From NCBI GenBank assembly GCA_964581385.1, contig CAZOOK010000011.1:73952-137951 (forward strand): 64,000 bases of DNA. Direction: 5' to 3'. Of the stretch, positions 18,078 through 26,727 are shown piece by piece. Within the stretch, counting starts at the first letter, position 1; every line of letters begins with the position of its first letter. The translations under genes were made by a program, and so were the position numbers. This DNA is from CAZOOK01 sp964581385 (GTDB lineage: Bacteria > Pseudomonadota > Gammaproteobacteria > Nevskiales > Nevskiaceae). The notes under the pieces were generated by a model. The model was not told the DNA's origin and did no database searches. It saw nothing but the letters and a program-made list of their open reading frames with translations.

Positions 18078-18497
18078 CTACTTCTTTTTACGTCCATTTC
18101 TACTTCCCTTACCCTTAATTTTCGGTGCAGCGCTCGGCTTCGATTTGCGGGTTGCCGACCGTGTGGTTTCCTGCGCCTGCAGTTCGCGAAGGTAATCCTC
18201 CAGACGATCAAGACGCTGCTCCCAGAACCTGCGGTATTGCTCCACCCAGTTGGCGACCTCGCGCAGCGGCTTTGGGTCGAGCCTGCAGGGCCGCCACTGC
18301 GCCTCGCGACCGCGCGTAATCAGGCCGGCGCGCTGCAGCACCTTGAGATGCTTGGTTACGGCGGGAAGACTCATCTCGAACGGTTCGGCAAGCTCCGTCA
18401 CCGATCGCTCGCCCGAAGACAACCGCGTAAGAATCGCGCGTCGGGTCGGGTCGGCCAGCGCTGAGAACGTGGCGCTGAGATGATCAGATGTTGTCAC
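18078..18497 (-). CDS. ArsR-family winged-helix transcriptional regulator
   Basis: 139 residues from GTG 18497, with AAAGG just upstream. FSALADPTRRAILTRLSSGE, SVTELAEPFEMSLPAVTKHL and LQRAGLITRGREAQWRPCRL are the wHTH of the ArsR subgroup that travels with AHSA1 proteins; the metal-binding cysteines of classical ArsR are missing, so it is probably not a metal sensor. The last 30 residues are very rich in Lys/Arg/Ser (KGKGSRNGRKKK), a tail that could add non-specific DNA affinity. It likely controls itself and the downstream SRPBCC gene through the dyad at 18510-18521. Confidence 0.9.
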   Translation of the reverse strand: MTTSDHLSATFSALADPTRRAILTRLSSGERSVTELAEPFEMSLPAVTKHLKVLQRAGLITRGREAQWRPCRLDPKPLREVANWVEQYRRFWEQRLDRLEDYLRELQAQETTRSATRKSKPSAAPKIKGKGSRNGRKKK

Positions 18498-18509
18498 TTG
18501 AAACCTTTA

Positions 18510-18521
18510 GGTTAATTAACC
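18510..18521. promoter_or_regulatory. Probable ArsR operator (perfect 12-bp palindrome)
   Basis: GGTTAATTAACC is a perfect palindrome in an AT-rich patch 13 bases upstream of the ArsR GTG. The flanking CCTTTA and CATAAGG form a looser outer dyad, so a second overlapping half-site pair is possible. Location over the probable promoter fits autorepression. Confidence 0.5.
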
Positions 18522-18588
18522 ATAAGGTAAAATAATATGCGCCCGACTCGCCTGTCAACCACCGTCGCGGACGGGTTTTAGGTCCGGC

Positions 18589-18975
18589 TCATTCCTTGCG
18601 CTGCCGCTCCAACAAGGCCTTGAGGTCGGTAAACGGATTCCCGGTCGCCACCGCCGGTGCATCGTTCGCCCCCGGGGCGCCGCTGCCGGTGCGGTCGATA
18701 TAGCGGGAATGTTCGTTGTCGTGGCAGTACAGACACAGCAACTCCCAGTTGCTGCCGTCGGGCGGATTATCATCATGATTGTGATTGCGGTGATGCACCG
18801 TCAGTTCCCGCAGGTTCGCGCGCGTGAATTCCCGCGCACAGCGTCCGCACACCCATGGATACAGCTTCAGTGCCTGCTCACGATAGCCCTGGTCACGTTG
18901 CTCGGCTTTGCTGCGGGCGTCGCTGACGATCCGGTCGAGCTTCGCATTGTCCGGCGGCGGTTTTCGTGTTGACAT
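18589..18975 (-). CDS. yajD: YajD-like HNH nuclease-domain protein
   Basis: 128 residues from ATG 18975. It resembles E. coli YajD closely in layout: YREQALKLYPWVCGRCAREF, then LRELTVHHRNHNHDDNP, then GSNWELLCLYCHDNEHS and the C-terminal NPFTDLKALL. The HNH motif (HH...N...H) and the two CxxC zinc pairs (CGRC, CLYC) are intact. A longer frame continues upstream to 19350 but has a different composition and is not part of the family. Family members are small predicted endonucleases of unknown physiological role. Confidence 0.9.
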   Translation of the reverse strand: MSTRKPPPDNAKLDRIVSDARSKAEQRDQGYREQALKLYPWVCGRCAREFTRANLRELTVHHRNHNHDDNPPDGSNWELLCLYCHDNEHSRYIDRTGSGAPGANDAPAVATGNPFTDLKALLERQRKE

Positions 18976-19159
18976 CGTCCTGTCCTGTTGCGGCGCTTCG
19001 AGAGTGTCGGCGAAATCGGGATTACCCGCACGCATCGTGCTGTCGAAGACGCTCTCACCGCAAGTCCGCAAGATGCCAGGTATCTCCTGCAGCGCTTCGT
19101 CCATTGGATGATGGACGAGGATGTCTGAGCAGCGATGAAGCGTGGCCGGCCTGTTCCGC

Positions 19160-20041
19160 TCAGACGCCGGCGCGCGCCACCAGCGCTTCGCTCTCGATCC
19201 ACAGCCGCTCGGCCGCCATCTCGTCCTGCGCTGCAGCGCTGGTCGGCATCGGCTGGCATTGGTGATAGTAGCCGCCGCTGCTCCTCCCTGGCTCGGCCGC
19301 AGTGGCGAGCCATACCAGCGTTTCGGCGGCCTGTTGGGGACTGACTGCAACGTCCTTCAGCGTCGCCATATAGCGCTGCATGCTGGTGTCGGCGCGGTTG
19401 ACGAAATTGCTGTCCAGAACCACACCCGGCTCCATCGCATGCGCAACGATGCCGTCGCCTGCCACGCGCGTCGCCAGCGCGCAAGTGAACAGGATGTTGG
19501 CGAGTTTGGCGTTGGTATACGCACCGCCCGTAGTGAAATTGCGGGTGCGCTGGATGTCGCTCCAGTCGATGCCGGGGCAATTCTGGTGACCGCTCGAGGA
19601 CACGGCGATGATCCGCGCCGCGCCCGGGCAGCCCGCCGCGGCGGTGCGCAGCAACGGCAACAGCCGCTGAGTCAACAGGAAAGGGCCCAGATGGTTGCTG
19701 GCAAAGGTGCCCTCATTGCCTTCGGCCGTGATCACCATCTCCCTGGCAACGCCGCCGGCATTGTTGATCAGCACGTCGATCCGCTCGGTGCGCGCCATCA
19801 CTTCGCGCGCGGCGCGCGCGGCGTCCACCAGGAGCGATAGATCGGCCCGGATTATCTCCACCTGCACGCCCGGCGCAGCGGCGGCACGCAATTCCGCCGC
19901 CGCCGCCGCGCAACGCGCAGCATCGCGACCCAAACCGATCACGCGCCAGCCTTTGGCCGCGAGCACCTTGGCTGTCGCTTTGCCGATGCCCGAGCTGGCA
20001 CCGGTTACTACGGCCACATGGGGCCACTGCTGGATCGTCAT
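19160..20041 (-). CDS. Short-chain dehydrogenase/reductase
   Basis: 293 residues. Cofactor loop VVTGASSGIGKATAK at about 11-25, LINNAGG at about 94, the serine strand IIAVSSSGHQ, and active-site YTNAK. The extended C-terminal region with GGYYHQCQP places it with retinol-dehydrogenase-like SDRs, as for the SDR at 15844-16827. Monocistronic as far as I can see; substrate unknown. Confidence 0.88.
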   Translation of the reverse strand: MTIQQWPHVAVVTGASSGIGKATAKVLAAKGWRVIGLGRDAARCAAAAAELRAAAAPGVQVEIIRADLSLLVDAARAAREVMARTERIDVLINNAGGVAREMVITAEGNEGTFASNHLGPFLLTQRLLPLLRTAAAGCPGAARIIAVSSSGHQNCPGIDWSDIQRTRNFTTGGAYTNAKLANILFTCALATRVAGDGIVAHAMEPGVVLDSNFVNRADTSMQRYMATLKDVAVSPQQAAETLVWLATAAEPGRSSGGYYHQCQPMPTSAAAQDEMAAERLWIESEALVARAGV

Positions 20042-20293
20042 ATGGGCACTTCGTTTATGGCTTCGCGTCGCTCATTTGTTGCGCGCTGCAGCAATTTGGC
20101 AGGCAATAATAAATGCTTCGTACCGGGGCCGGCGCGCGGGTCGCTCGATGGTAAACAAACGGTCGCACGAACACTAAAGCTATAGACACCAACCTATCTA
20201 TCGGAATTCGACAGATAATCAACAATGATGTTGATTTATTGGTTTATGCTTCGCTAAGATGATCTGGCGATTGATGCGCTGGTGGTGTAGGGC

Positions 20294-20532
20294 ATGAATT
20301 TGTTCGAATCGAAACCGGAAATTCCGGCGGCGCTGGAAAGGCGGGGCCTGAAGAAGAACATGAATTTTTACACTGGCCTGCAGGTGCGGGGCACGCCGGA
20401 GCAGTGCTACGAGATAACGGTGTCTGTGCGCCAACTCATTGGCTGCGATGTCTTCGTCACAATTTCTACTCCGCCGGCATCACCGGCGCGGAAACCGAAA
20501 CGGTCGTGCCGCGCCTGATAGCACTGGGGTAA
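20294..20532 (+). pseudogene. Possible remnant of a luciferase-like (LLM) flavin monooxygenase C-terminus
   Basis: A 74-codon frame from 20294 contains RGTPEQCYE and RQLIGCDVF, which look like the late GTPEQ...GCD blocks of bacterial luciferase-like oxidoreductases. From about 20458 a different frame reads FYSAGITGAETETVVPRLIA to a stop at 20530, which is how such proteins may end. Together they suggest a frameshifted, internally deleted 3' fragment. The identification is weak, because both pieces are short. Confidence 0.3.
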
Positions 20533-20625
20533 TCTCATAAATGCAGGCAAAACCACTCTTTAAGTTTTGTTCATCCTTACAAACGATCTTACAAATAATC
20601 AAAAGCAGTCGCGAAGAAAACGATC

Positions 20626-21825
20626 ATGAACAATGCCGCAACGATAGCTGAATTGGTGACGATGGATTTAAGCGATGTCGAGCGACGTGTTGGACAGGAA
20701 GTGGGCGGTGGTGAGCTGATCGAGTCATCCTCGGCAACCGACATCCGACGCTGGGTCATGGCGATGGACTATCCCAATCCGGTGCATTGGGATGACAAAT
20801 TCGCCAAGGGCTCGCAGTTCGGCGACATCGTCGCGCCACAATCATTCGCCGTGGCAATCGACTACGGCCACGGCGTGCAGCCGGCCTGCGTCGGCCTCAT
20901 TCCCGGCTCGCACCTATTGTTCGGTGGCGAGGAATGGTGGCACTACGGCCCGCGCTTGCGGCCGGGCGACCGGTTGACGCAGCAGCGCCGTTTCCACGAC
21001 TACAAGCTGACGGATACCAAGTTCGCCGGCCCCACGCTGTTCTCGCGCGGCGACACCTTACACATCAACCAGCACGGCGTTCCGGTAAGCAAAGTGCGCT
21101 CCACCTCGATTCGCTATCTGGCGGCCGAAGCGGAAAAGCGCGGCATGCACAACACCTCCACCGGCGCCATTCCACGCTGGACGCGCGAACAGCGCGAAGC
21201 CGTCGACCGCGAACGGCACGCTTGGATCATGTCCAACCGCCAGGGCATTTCGCCGCGCTATGAGGAAGTCTCGGTGGGCGACCGGCTGCCACGCCGTGTG
21301 ATTGGTCCGCACACTCTGGTCAGCTTCGCCACCGAATACCGCGCCTTCGTGTTCAATGTTTGGGGCAGTTTCCGCTGGGTGGCACCGGCGGGCGTACCCG
21401 ACCCCTGGATCAATCAGGACCCGGGCTGGGTCGAAGGTTTTGGCTTCGACGAGGAGGGCGCCATGATCGACCCGCGCCTTCGCGACGGCCTGTACATGGG
21501 CCCTTCGCGCGGTCACGTGGATTCCGACAAGGCGGGCGCGATCGGCATGCCACGCGCCTACGGCTACGGCGCCACCATGGGCGCCTGGGTGACCGATTAC
21601 GTCGCTTACTGGGCTGGGCACAAAGGCTACGTGCGGTACTCTAATGCCTCGTTCCGCGGACCGGCGCTTGAAGGCGATGTGACCTACATGAATGCCGAGG
21701 TCGCTGAAAAGCGCGGGGAAACGGACTGGGGCGTGCCGCTGGTACGCCTTGAAGTCACCATGACCAACCAGGAAGGCACCAAGCTCGCCACCGGCGTGGT
21801 CGACGTCGAGCTGCCGCTGAACTAA
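20626..21825 (+). CDS. FAS1-like/MaoC-type double-hotdog acyl dehydratase
   Basis: 399 residues. Two hotdog halves: the first has MDYPNPVHWDDKFAKGSQFG and IVAPQSF, positions where hydratase-2 enzymes carry D-x-NP-x-H; the second starts near RYEEVSVGDRLPRRVIGPHTLV. These proteins hydrate or dehydrate enoyl-/3-hydroxyacyl-CoA, often in catabolic clusters for steroids, terpenes or aromatics. A FabG-like SDR follows 15 bases downstream and probably acts on the same intermediate. A related protein is encoded at 30084-31223. Confidence 0.83.
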   Translation: MNNAATIAELVTMDLSDVERRVGQEVGGGELIESSSATDIRRWVMAMDYPNPVHWDDKFAKGSQFGDIVAPQSFAVAIDYGHGVQPACVGLIPGSHLLFGGEEWWHYGPRLRPGDRLTQQRRFHDYKLTDTKFAGPTLFSRGDTLHINQHGVPVSKVRSTSIRYLAAEAEKRGMHNTSTGAIPRWTREQREAVDRERHAWIMSNRQGISPRYEEVSVGDRLPRRVIGPHTLVSFATEYRAFVFNVWGSFRWVAPAGVPDPWINQDPGWVEGFGFDEEGAMIDPRLRDGLYMGPSRGHVDSDKAGAIGMPRAYGYGATMGAWVTDYVAYWAGHKGYVRYSNASFRGPALEGDVTYMNAEVAEKRGETDWGVPLVRLEVTMTNQEGTKLATGVVDVELPLN

Positions 21826-21840
21826 TCACGAGCAATAACT

Positions 21841-22590
21841 ATGTCATCACTTGTCGGAAAAGTTGCCGTCGTTACAGGCGCCGCGTCGGGCATCGGCTTG
21901 GCCACCGCACAACGTTTCGCCAAAGAAGGCGCCAAGGTCGCGATCTGGGATCTCAACGAAGCCGGAGCCCAGGCCGCTGCCGCCGAACTGACCCGGGCTG
22001 GCCACCAGGCGATCGCGTCGCGGGTGGATGTGTCCAAACGCGCCGACATCGATGCTGCAGTCGCGGCAGTGCGCGCACGGTTCGGACCGGTGAACATTCT
22101 CGTCAACAACGCCGGCATTCCCGCTTTTACGCCCTTCATGGAAATCACCGAAGAACTGTGGGACCGGGTAATGAGCGTCAACCTCAAGAGCATGCTGATC
22201 TGTACGCAGGCCGTGCTGCCGGACATGCTCGCCGCCAAATGGGGCCGGATCATCAACGTCTCGTCGTCGAGCGCGCAGACCGGCTCGGCGCGCATGGTCC
22301 ACTATGCCGCTTCCAAAGGTGGCGTCATCGGCTTCACTAAGGCACTGGCGCAGGAACTGGCAGCGGCCGGCATTACGGTCAACAATGTGCCACCGGGCTT
22401 CGTCGACACGCCGATGCTACGCGCGGGCGATCTGCCCGCCAGTGTCGAGAAGATCGCTGCCGCTTCCCCAATGAAACGTCCGGGACGTCCGGAGGACATG
22501 GCCGCCGCGATCGCCTTTCTGGCCACTGAGGACGCCGGCTATATCACTGGCCACACCTTGAGCGTTAACGGCGGCCGCTACTCCAACTGA
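21841..22590 (+). CDS. FabG-like short-chain dehydrogenase
   Basis: 249 residues, classical SDR length. VAVVTGAASGIGLATAQRF at about 7-25, LVNNAGIP near 90, the serine strand IINVSSSSAQ, active-site YAASKGG and the C-terminal GHTLSVNGGRYSN end are all present. Probably oxidises a 3-hydroxyacyl-CoA or a secondary alcohol with NAD(P). It is the second gene of a pair with the double-hotdog protein. Confidence 0.92.
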   Translation: MSSLVGKVAVVTGAASGIGLATAQRFAKEGAKVAIWDLNEAGAQAAAAELTRAGHQAIASRVDVSKRADIDAAVAAVRARFGPVNILVNNAGIPAFTPFMEITEELWDRVMSVNLKSMLICTQAVLPDMLAAKWGRIINVSSSSAQTGSARMVHYAASKGGVIGFTKALAQELAAAGITVNNVPPGFVDTPMLRAGDLPASVEKIAAASPMKRPGRPEDMAAAIAFLATEDAGYITGHTLSVNGGRYSN

Positions 22591-22698
22591 TTGCGGCAAG
22601 GTGAATCTCGCTTATTGGTAGAACCGTGTGCGCGGAGTGAGCCGATCGTCAGCGATTTTTAGTCTCGCGTCGCAGAGGCCGCTTTGAATCGAGCTGCA

Positions 22699-23055
22699 AT
22701 GACTGCTGAGGGGAAAATTGTGAAAGCGTTGAAGGTCCTCGTTGTACTTCTGTGGATCTCACTCGTGGGAATTACTTGGCGCGCGCTACATGAACTCGGA
22801 AGCGATGGCGGAATGGTGTTCTTGTCCGACTTCCTGCAACCATGGCGCGCCCAATTCAACACCGACTTTTCCATACATCTACTGCTCTTCGCGATTTGGG
22901 TGTTCTGGCGCGAGAAATCGAAAGCTTTAGGTGCCGTATTCGCTTTGCTTTGCTTGATGGGAGGCCTGTTTACGCTCTTATATCTTCTGATTGCTATGCA
23001 TCGCGCGCAGGGTAATGTGAAATCCTTGTTACTCGGGGCGCACGATAGTCCATGA
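22699..23055 (+). CDS. Small integral membrane protein of unknown function
   Basis: 118 residues from ATG 22699; an in-frame TTG at 22684 would add five residues. Three hydrophobic segments are visible: LKVLVVLLWISLVGITW, FSIHLLLFAIWVFW and AVFALLCLMGGLFTLLYLLIA, the last followed by a short polar tail. This layout resembles DUF2834-type small membrane proteins, but I am not sure of the family. Composition is AT-richer than the flanking catabolic genes and a transposase fragment lies just downstream, so it may have arrived by transfer. Confidence 0.6.
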   Translation: MTAEGKIVKALKVLVVLLWISLVGITWRALHELGSDGGMVFLSDFLQPWRAQFNTDFSIHLLLFAIWVFWREKSKALGAVFALLCLMGGLFTLLYLLIAMHRAQGNVKSLLLGAHDSP

Positions 23056-23253
23056 ATACCGGTCTGTGAGCTCCGTGGTGGGACAATACCGGCTTGATGC
23101 ACCGAGTCACGACTTATGATCCCGATTGCGGTCGGCCGCTCAACTGCGCCAAGATGGAATGTGACGAGCCTATCGCCTGAACCCGCACTTAGCGTTCTCA
23201 GCGCCAGTAAGAAAGCCAATCGATGGAAGCAGACGGCTGTTTTTCAAGACAGA

Positions 23254-23446
23254 CTTAAGTTCCTGTTCGCCTATTCGCGCGGCATTGTCAGCTCACGGGG
23301 GATCGAGTGGGCCTGCCGGGATAACGTGACCTTGATCGCCCTATCCGGCGCTCCGGTTCCGCATTTCACCACCATCGCCGCGGTGTTCAAGCAGGTGCTG
23401 GCGATCTGTGACCGGCAGAGGCTGATCGGACGTGTGATTTTATTTA
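23254..23446 (+). pseudogene. IS1182-family transposase fragment (internal part)
   Basis: Translation gives FAYSRGIVSSRGIEWACRDN, VTLIALSGAPVPHFTTIA and VLAICDRQRLIGR, which match the conserved internal stretch of IS1182-type DDE transposases (AYSRGI.SSR.IE.ACR..V.F.ALSGD..PHFTTIA). A deletion follows FTTIA, and neither the N-terminus nor the DDE aspartates and glutamate remain. The surrounding 163-codon frame is otherwise not transposase-like. Inactive relic. Confidence 0.75.
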
Positions 23447-23647
23447 CTCCGCCCTCTTTATTCCGGATGTTTGGAGGGCGCCACATTGTTTACTTATACT
23501 CCCATGTGCCCGCTTGGCTTTCAGCCGGTTGTGAAAAGTGGGCATGTCGGCGGCGCCCATCCCGTGCCCCCGGAACTATCCCAGGCAAGCCCGGTTATTG
23601 GTGGTAAACGCTTCCGCCGCCGGCAGAAGCTCGAATAGAGAGCCAAT

Positions 23648-24964
23648 ATGAACGATAAGCAACACGAGTTTGAAAAGTACGATTTCTTCCGCAGCGACCG
23701 GTTCGTGAACGATCCGTACTCCTATTTTGATTACCTGAGACAGCAGTCTCCGGTACTGCGTGAGCCGCATCAGGGCATCGTCATGGTAACGGGCTACGAC
23801 GAAGCCCTTGAGATCTACAACGATCCCGATCGCTTTTCGTCCTGCATGTCGACCACTGGACCGATTGCGGGCTGCCCCATTCCCCTGAAGGGACATGAAA
23901 ACGAGGACGTTTCCGAGCTGATCGAAGCCTACCGCGACAAAACGCCATTCAGTGATCAGCTCCCGACCATGGATCCGCCGAAGCACACCGACCACCGGGC
24001 GTTACTGATGGCCCTGATCACCCCAAAGCGCCTCAAGGAAAACGAGGAATTCATGTGGGAGCTGGCCGATAAGCAGATCGACAGCTTCATTTCCCGTGGC
24101 GAGTGCGAGTTCATGGGCGCCTTTGCCCAGCCTTTCGCCGTGCTCGTCGTCTCCGATCTCTTGGGCGTGCCAGCCGAGGACCGGATACAGTTTCGTAAGC
24201 GACTCATACGCCAGGAGCAAGAGAGTGGCGTAGCCGGGATTGGCGGCGTGGACGGCGAAGTCCAGCACTCGCCGCTGGAATGGCTATACAGCACCTTCTC
24301 GGCGTATATCGAAGACCGCCGGCGCAATCCCAGAGGAGATATCCTCTCTGGGCTCGCGAAAGCCACCTTTCCCGACAAGTCGGTGCCGACGCCTCTTGAT
24401 GTCGCCCGGATTGCCGCCAACGTGTTCGCCGCCGGGCAGGAAACCACGGTGCGACTGCTCAGCTACGCCTTCCAGGTGGTCGGCGATCGCCCCGACCTCC
24501 AGAAACGCCTTCGCGCGGATCGCAATCTCATCCCCAATTTTGTCGAGGAGTGCCTGCGCATAGAGGGCCCAGTCAAGGGCGACTTCCGATTGGCGAAAAA
24601 GCCGACGCAGGTCGGCGGCGTCGATATTCCGGCTGGCAGCTTTCTGTATATCGCAAACAGCGCCGCCAACCGGGATTCCCGCAAGTTCGAAAAACCCGGA
24701 GAGTTCCAGATAGAACGGGAGAACGCCCGCTTGCATGTGGCATTCGGCCGCGGCCGCCACACCTGTCCCGGCGCTCCGCTGGCGCGGGCCGAAGCGGTCG
24801 TCAGTCTCAATCGCATGTTCGACAAAACCCGCGACATTCGCATCTCCGAGAAAGTCCACGGGCCGTCGGGCGCACGACGCTACAGCTATCTGCCAACTTT
24901 CATACTGCGGGGATTGACTCACATTAACCTGGAGTTCGACCCGGTGTCCGGAGGTTCAAAATGA
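23648..24964 (+). CDS. Cytochrome P450
   Basis: 438 residues, soluble bacterial class I type. I-helix oxygen-binding motif AGQETT at 262-267, ExxR at E301-R304, and heme loop FGRGRHTCPG at 366-375 with Cys373 as the thiolate ligand. Hydroxylates a hydrophobic substrate with electrons from a ferredoxin. The stop overlaps the start of a small ferredoxin gene (ATGA), which is probably its redox partner. No ferredoxin reductase is seen in the window. Substrate unknown; the CoA-ester genes around it suggest a step in oxidation of an alicyclic or terpenoid-like compound. Confidence 0.95.
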   Translation: MNDKQHEFEKYDFFRSDRFVNDPYSYFDYLRQQSPVLREPHQGIVMVTGYDEALEIYNDPDRFSSCMSTTGPIAGCPIPLKGHENEDVSELIEAYRDKTPFSDQLPTMDPPKHTDHRALLMALITPKRLKENEEFMWELADKQIDSFISRGECEFMGAFAQPFAVLVVSDLLGVPAEDRIQFRKRLIRQEQESGVAGIGGVDGEVQHSPLEWLYSTFSAYIEDRRRNPRGDILSGLAKATFPDKSVPTPLDVARIAANVFAAGQETTVRLLSYAFQVVGDRPDLQKRLRADRNLIPNFVEECLRIEGPVKGDFRLAKKPTQVGGVDIPAGSFLYIANSAANRDSRKFEKPGEFQIERENARLHVAFGRGRHTCPGAPLARAEAVVSLNRMFDKTRDIRISEKVHGPSGARRYSYLPTFILRGLTHINLEFDPVSGGSK

Positions 24965-25155
24965 AAGTCCGTGTCGACGCGGGCATATGCGCGGGTTTCA
25001 GCGCTTGCCTGGGGCTCTGCCCCGAAGTGTTCGAACTGCACGACGACGGCTACGCCGTCGTGCGGGTCGGCGAGGTGCCACCGGAATTCGAGGATAAAGT
25101 GCGCACGGCTGTCAGCCATTGCCCATCGAACGCGATCTCACTCAGTGACGACTGA
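24961..25155 (+). CDS. P450-associated [3Fe-4S]-type ferredoxin
   Basis: 64 residues. Cysteines are at C10 (GICAGFSAC), C16, C20 (LCPEVF) and C53 (HCPSN). The spacing C-x5-C-x3-CP ... CP is that of the small ferredoxins that accompany class I P450s and usually hold a 3Fe-4S cluster. Start overlaps the P450 stop, so expression is coupled. It would pass electrons from a reductase encoded elsewhere to the P450. Confidence 0.93.
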   Translation: MKVRVDAGICAGFSACLGLCPEVFELHDDGYAVVRVGEVPPEFEDKVRTAVSHCPSNAISLSDD

Positions 25156-25701
25156 ACGCCGGTAGTAGCCTGCCGGGGATAAACGGCGCCAGGGCGTCAT
25201 GTCTTGCCTTCCGTCATAAGTGGCTATTTCCGTGGTGACCACCAAGGCATCGAGCGCCTTGCGTGGAACGTGGACGATCTTCGGCGCACGGCGGTTGTTC
25301 TTCGGCAGCTGGGCCGCATTGACTTTGAGCAGACGGCGGGCCGTTGCGAAGTGGGTGGTTTTCCGGGCGGCACTTGCATAGTGTGCTTGTGCAAATGGTG
25401 CCTTCTTGAACTTCGAGGTGCAGCAAGGGTGGGAAAGCGCAGTGTGCCCACAATCTTATAGCTTGATCGCCTGACAGCGGCCGTTCAGGAACGACCGAAA
25501 TGGGCTGAGTTCGACTCCGCTGCTCCCCTTGATAAAAAGAAAGCGGTCGGTCGATGAATTGCGCGGCTTGGTTGGGAAGCCCGCTCGACGCTCGACGCGG
25601 CAATTCGCCCAGATATTCAGACCCCAGAACCCACCCGATCGGCCACAGCATCGGAATTGCGAGTGTTCTGGTTAAACCCGCAACGTCAGTGTGACGATGC
25701 G
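25156..25701. other. Long intergenic stretch without a supported gene
   Basis: 546 bases between the ferredoxin and the hydrolase gene. On the minus strand one frame at about 25215-25455 reads with reasonable composition (for example ATARRLLKVNAAQLPKNN) but has no start codon and no family I recognise. It may be a relic. I see no terminator, repeat or RNA gene that I would defend. Confidence 0.4.
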
Positions 25702-26568
25702 TTACAGCGCCGTCTTAAAGAGTGCCAGCATGCGCGACCACGCCTTCTCTGCCTGATCATGGCCGTACACTGGTGAGTCGGTGGGGCACCAGCCATGCTT
25801 GGTGCCCGCATACACCTCAATCTCCGCTGGCAGCTTCGCCGCCGCAAACGCGGCACGCAGAGTATCTTTCGCGGTCGGCTCCTTCGCGTCGTCGTTCTCT
25901 GCGATCGCGATAAGAAACTGCGCCTTCATCTTCGGAATGAGTAGATGCGGGCTGTCCGCCTTGTCTGTGACGAGGCCGCCGCCGTGGAAGGTGGCACCGG
26001 CGCCCACGCGATCAGGCAACGTGGCGGCCGTGCGCAACACCAGCGGTCCGCCCATGCAATAGCCCATCGTGCCGACCTTGCGCTTTACATCGACCGCAGA
26101 TTGCTTATCGAGGAATTCAACGAATGCCCTGGCGTCGGTCTGCGCTGTCTCCACGGTCAGCGAATCCTTGAGCTTCATCACTGCGGCCAGCATCGCGGCG
26201 TTGTTGAAGTCAAAGTGCTCCGGAGCGGTCGGCGCGCGTTTGCTGCGATAAAAGGGGTTGACGACAAGTACCGCGTAGCCGTTCTCGGCAAGGCGAGTCG
26301 CCATGTCCCTGAATGCCACACGCAAACCCAAGATGTCAGGCCAGATGAGCACACCGGGATGCTTACCTTTGTTCGGGCGCACGAAAAAGGCGTCAGCGGT
26401 GCCGTCGGGTGTCTTGATCTCGACATCCGAGCCTTTGGTTTCCGCCGCACCGGCGATCCGCGGTAGCGACATCGCGAGTCCCGTGCCGATCGCCATCGCG
26501 CCAAAAGTGCGCCGCGATATGCCGCGCCGCCGCTGGCTGAATCCGCCGAAGTCACTTTCGTCGCACAT
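25702..26568 (-). CDS. Dienelactone-hydrolase-family protein with a Tat-type signal
   Basis: 288 residues. The N-terminus has a twin-arginine signal (SRRTFGAMAIGTGLAMSL) with cleavage probably near AGAAET. The alpha/beta-hydrolase core shows the nucleophile elbow GYCMGG with cysteine as nucleophile, as in dienelactone hydrolases, and a late KHGW histidine; the acid is probably the Asp in IAENDD. Dienelactone hydrolases open enol lactones of chlorinated or methylated aromatics, but the family also contains many other esterases. Export of the folded protein to the periplasm is likely. Orientation is opposite to the thioesterase gene. Confidence 0.88.
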   Translation of the reverse strand: MCDESDFGGFSQRRRGISRRTFGAMAIGTGLAMSLPRIAGAAETKGSDVEIKTPDGTADAFFVRPNKGKHPGVLIWPDILGLRVAFRDMATRLAENGYAVLVVNPFYRSKRAPTAPEHFDFNNAAMLAAVMKLKDSLTVETAQTDARAFVEFLDKQSAVDVKRKVGTMGYCMGGPLVLRTAATLPDRVGAGATFHGGGLVTDKADSPHLLIPKMKAQFLIAIAENDDAKEPTAKDTLRAAFAAAKLPAEIEVYAGTKHGWCPTDSPVYGHDQAEKAWSRMLALFKTAL

Positions 26569-26727
26569 CGGTCCACCTCCGCCATTTCGCGCGAGACACG
26601 TACTTTAACTCCACTGCGTTTTAACATGGCGTGCAGGATGGCGCTTCCGCACGGGAGAGCGTGCACGTGACCGCGAAGTCTTCCATCTGCAACAATTCGG
26701 AATCCGGATTGAGAACGCTCCACAAAC

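Noticed and set aside
18976..19350. N-terminal extension of the YajD-like protein
   Set aside because: Arg/Trp/Cys-rich and unlike the family; ATG 18975 gives the family length.
25214..25461. Short frames on both strands after the ferredoxin
   Set aside because: Conflicting frames, no start or ribosome-binding site, and no recognised domain.
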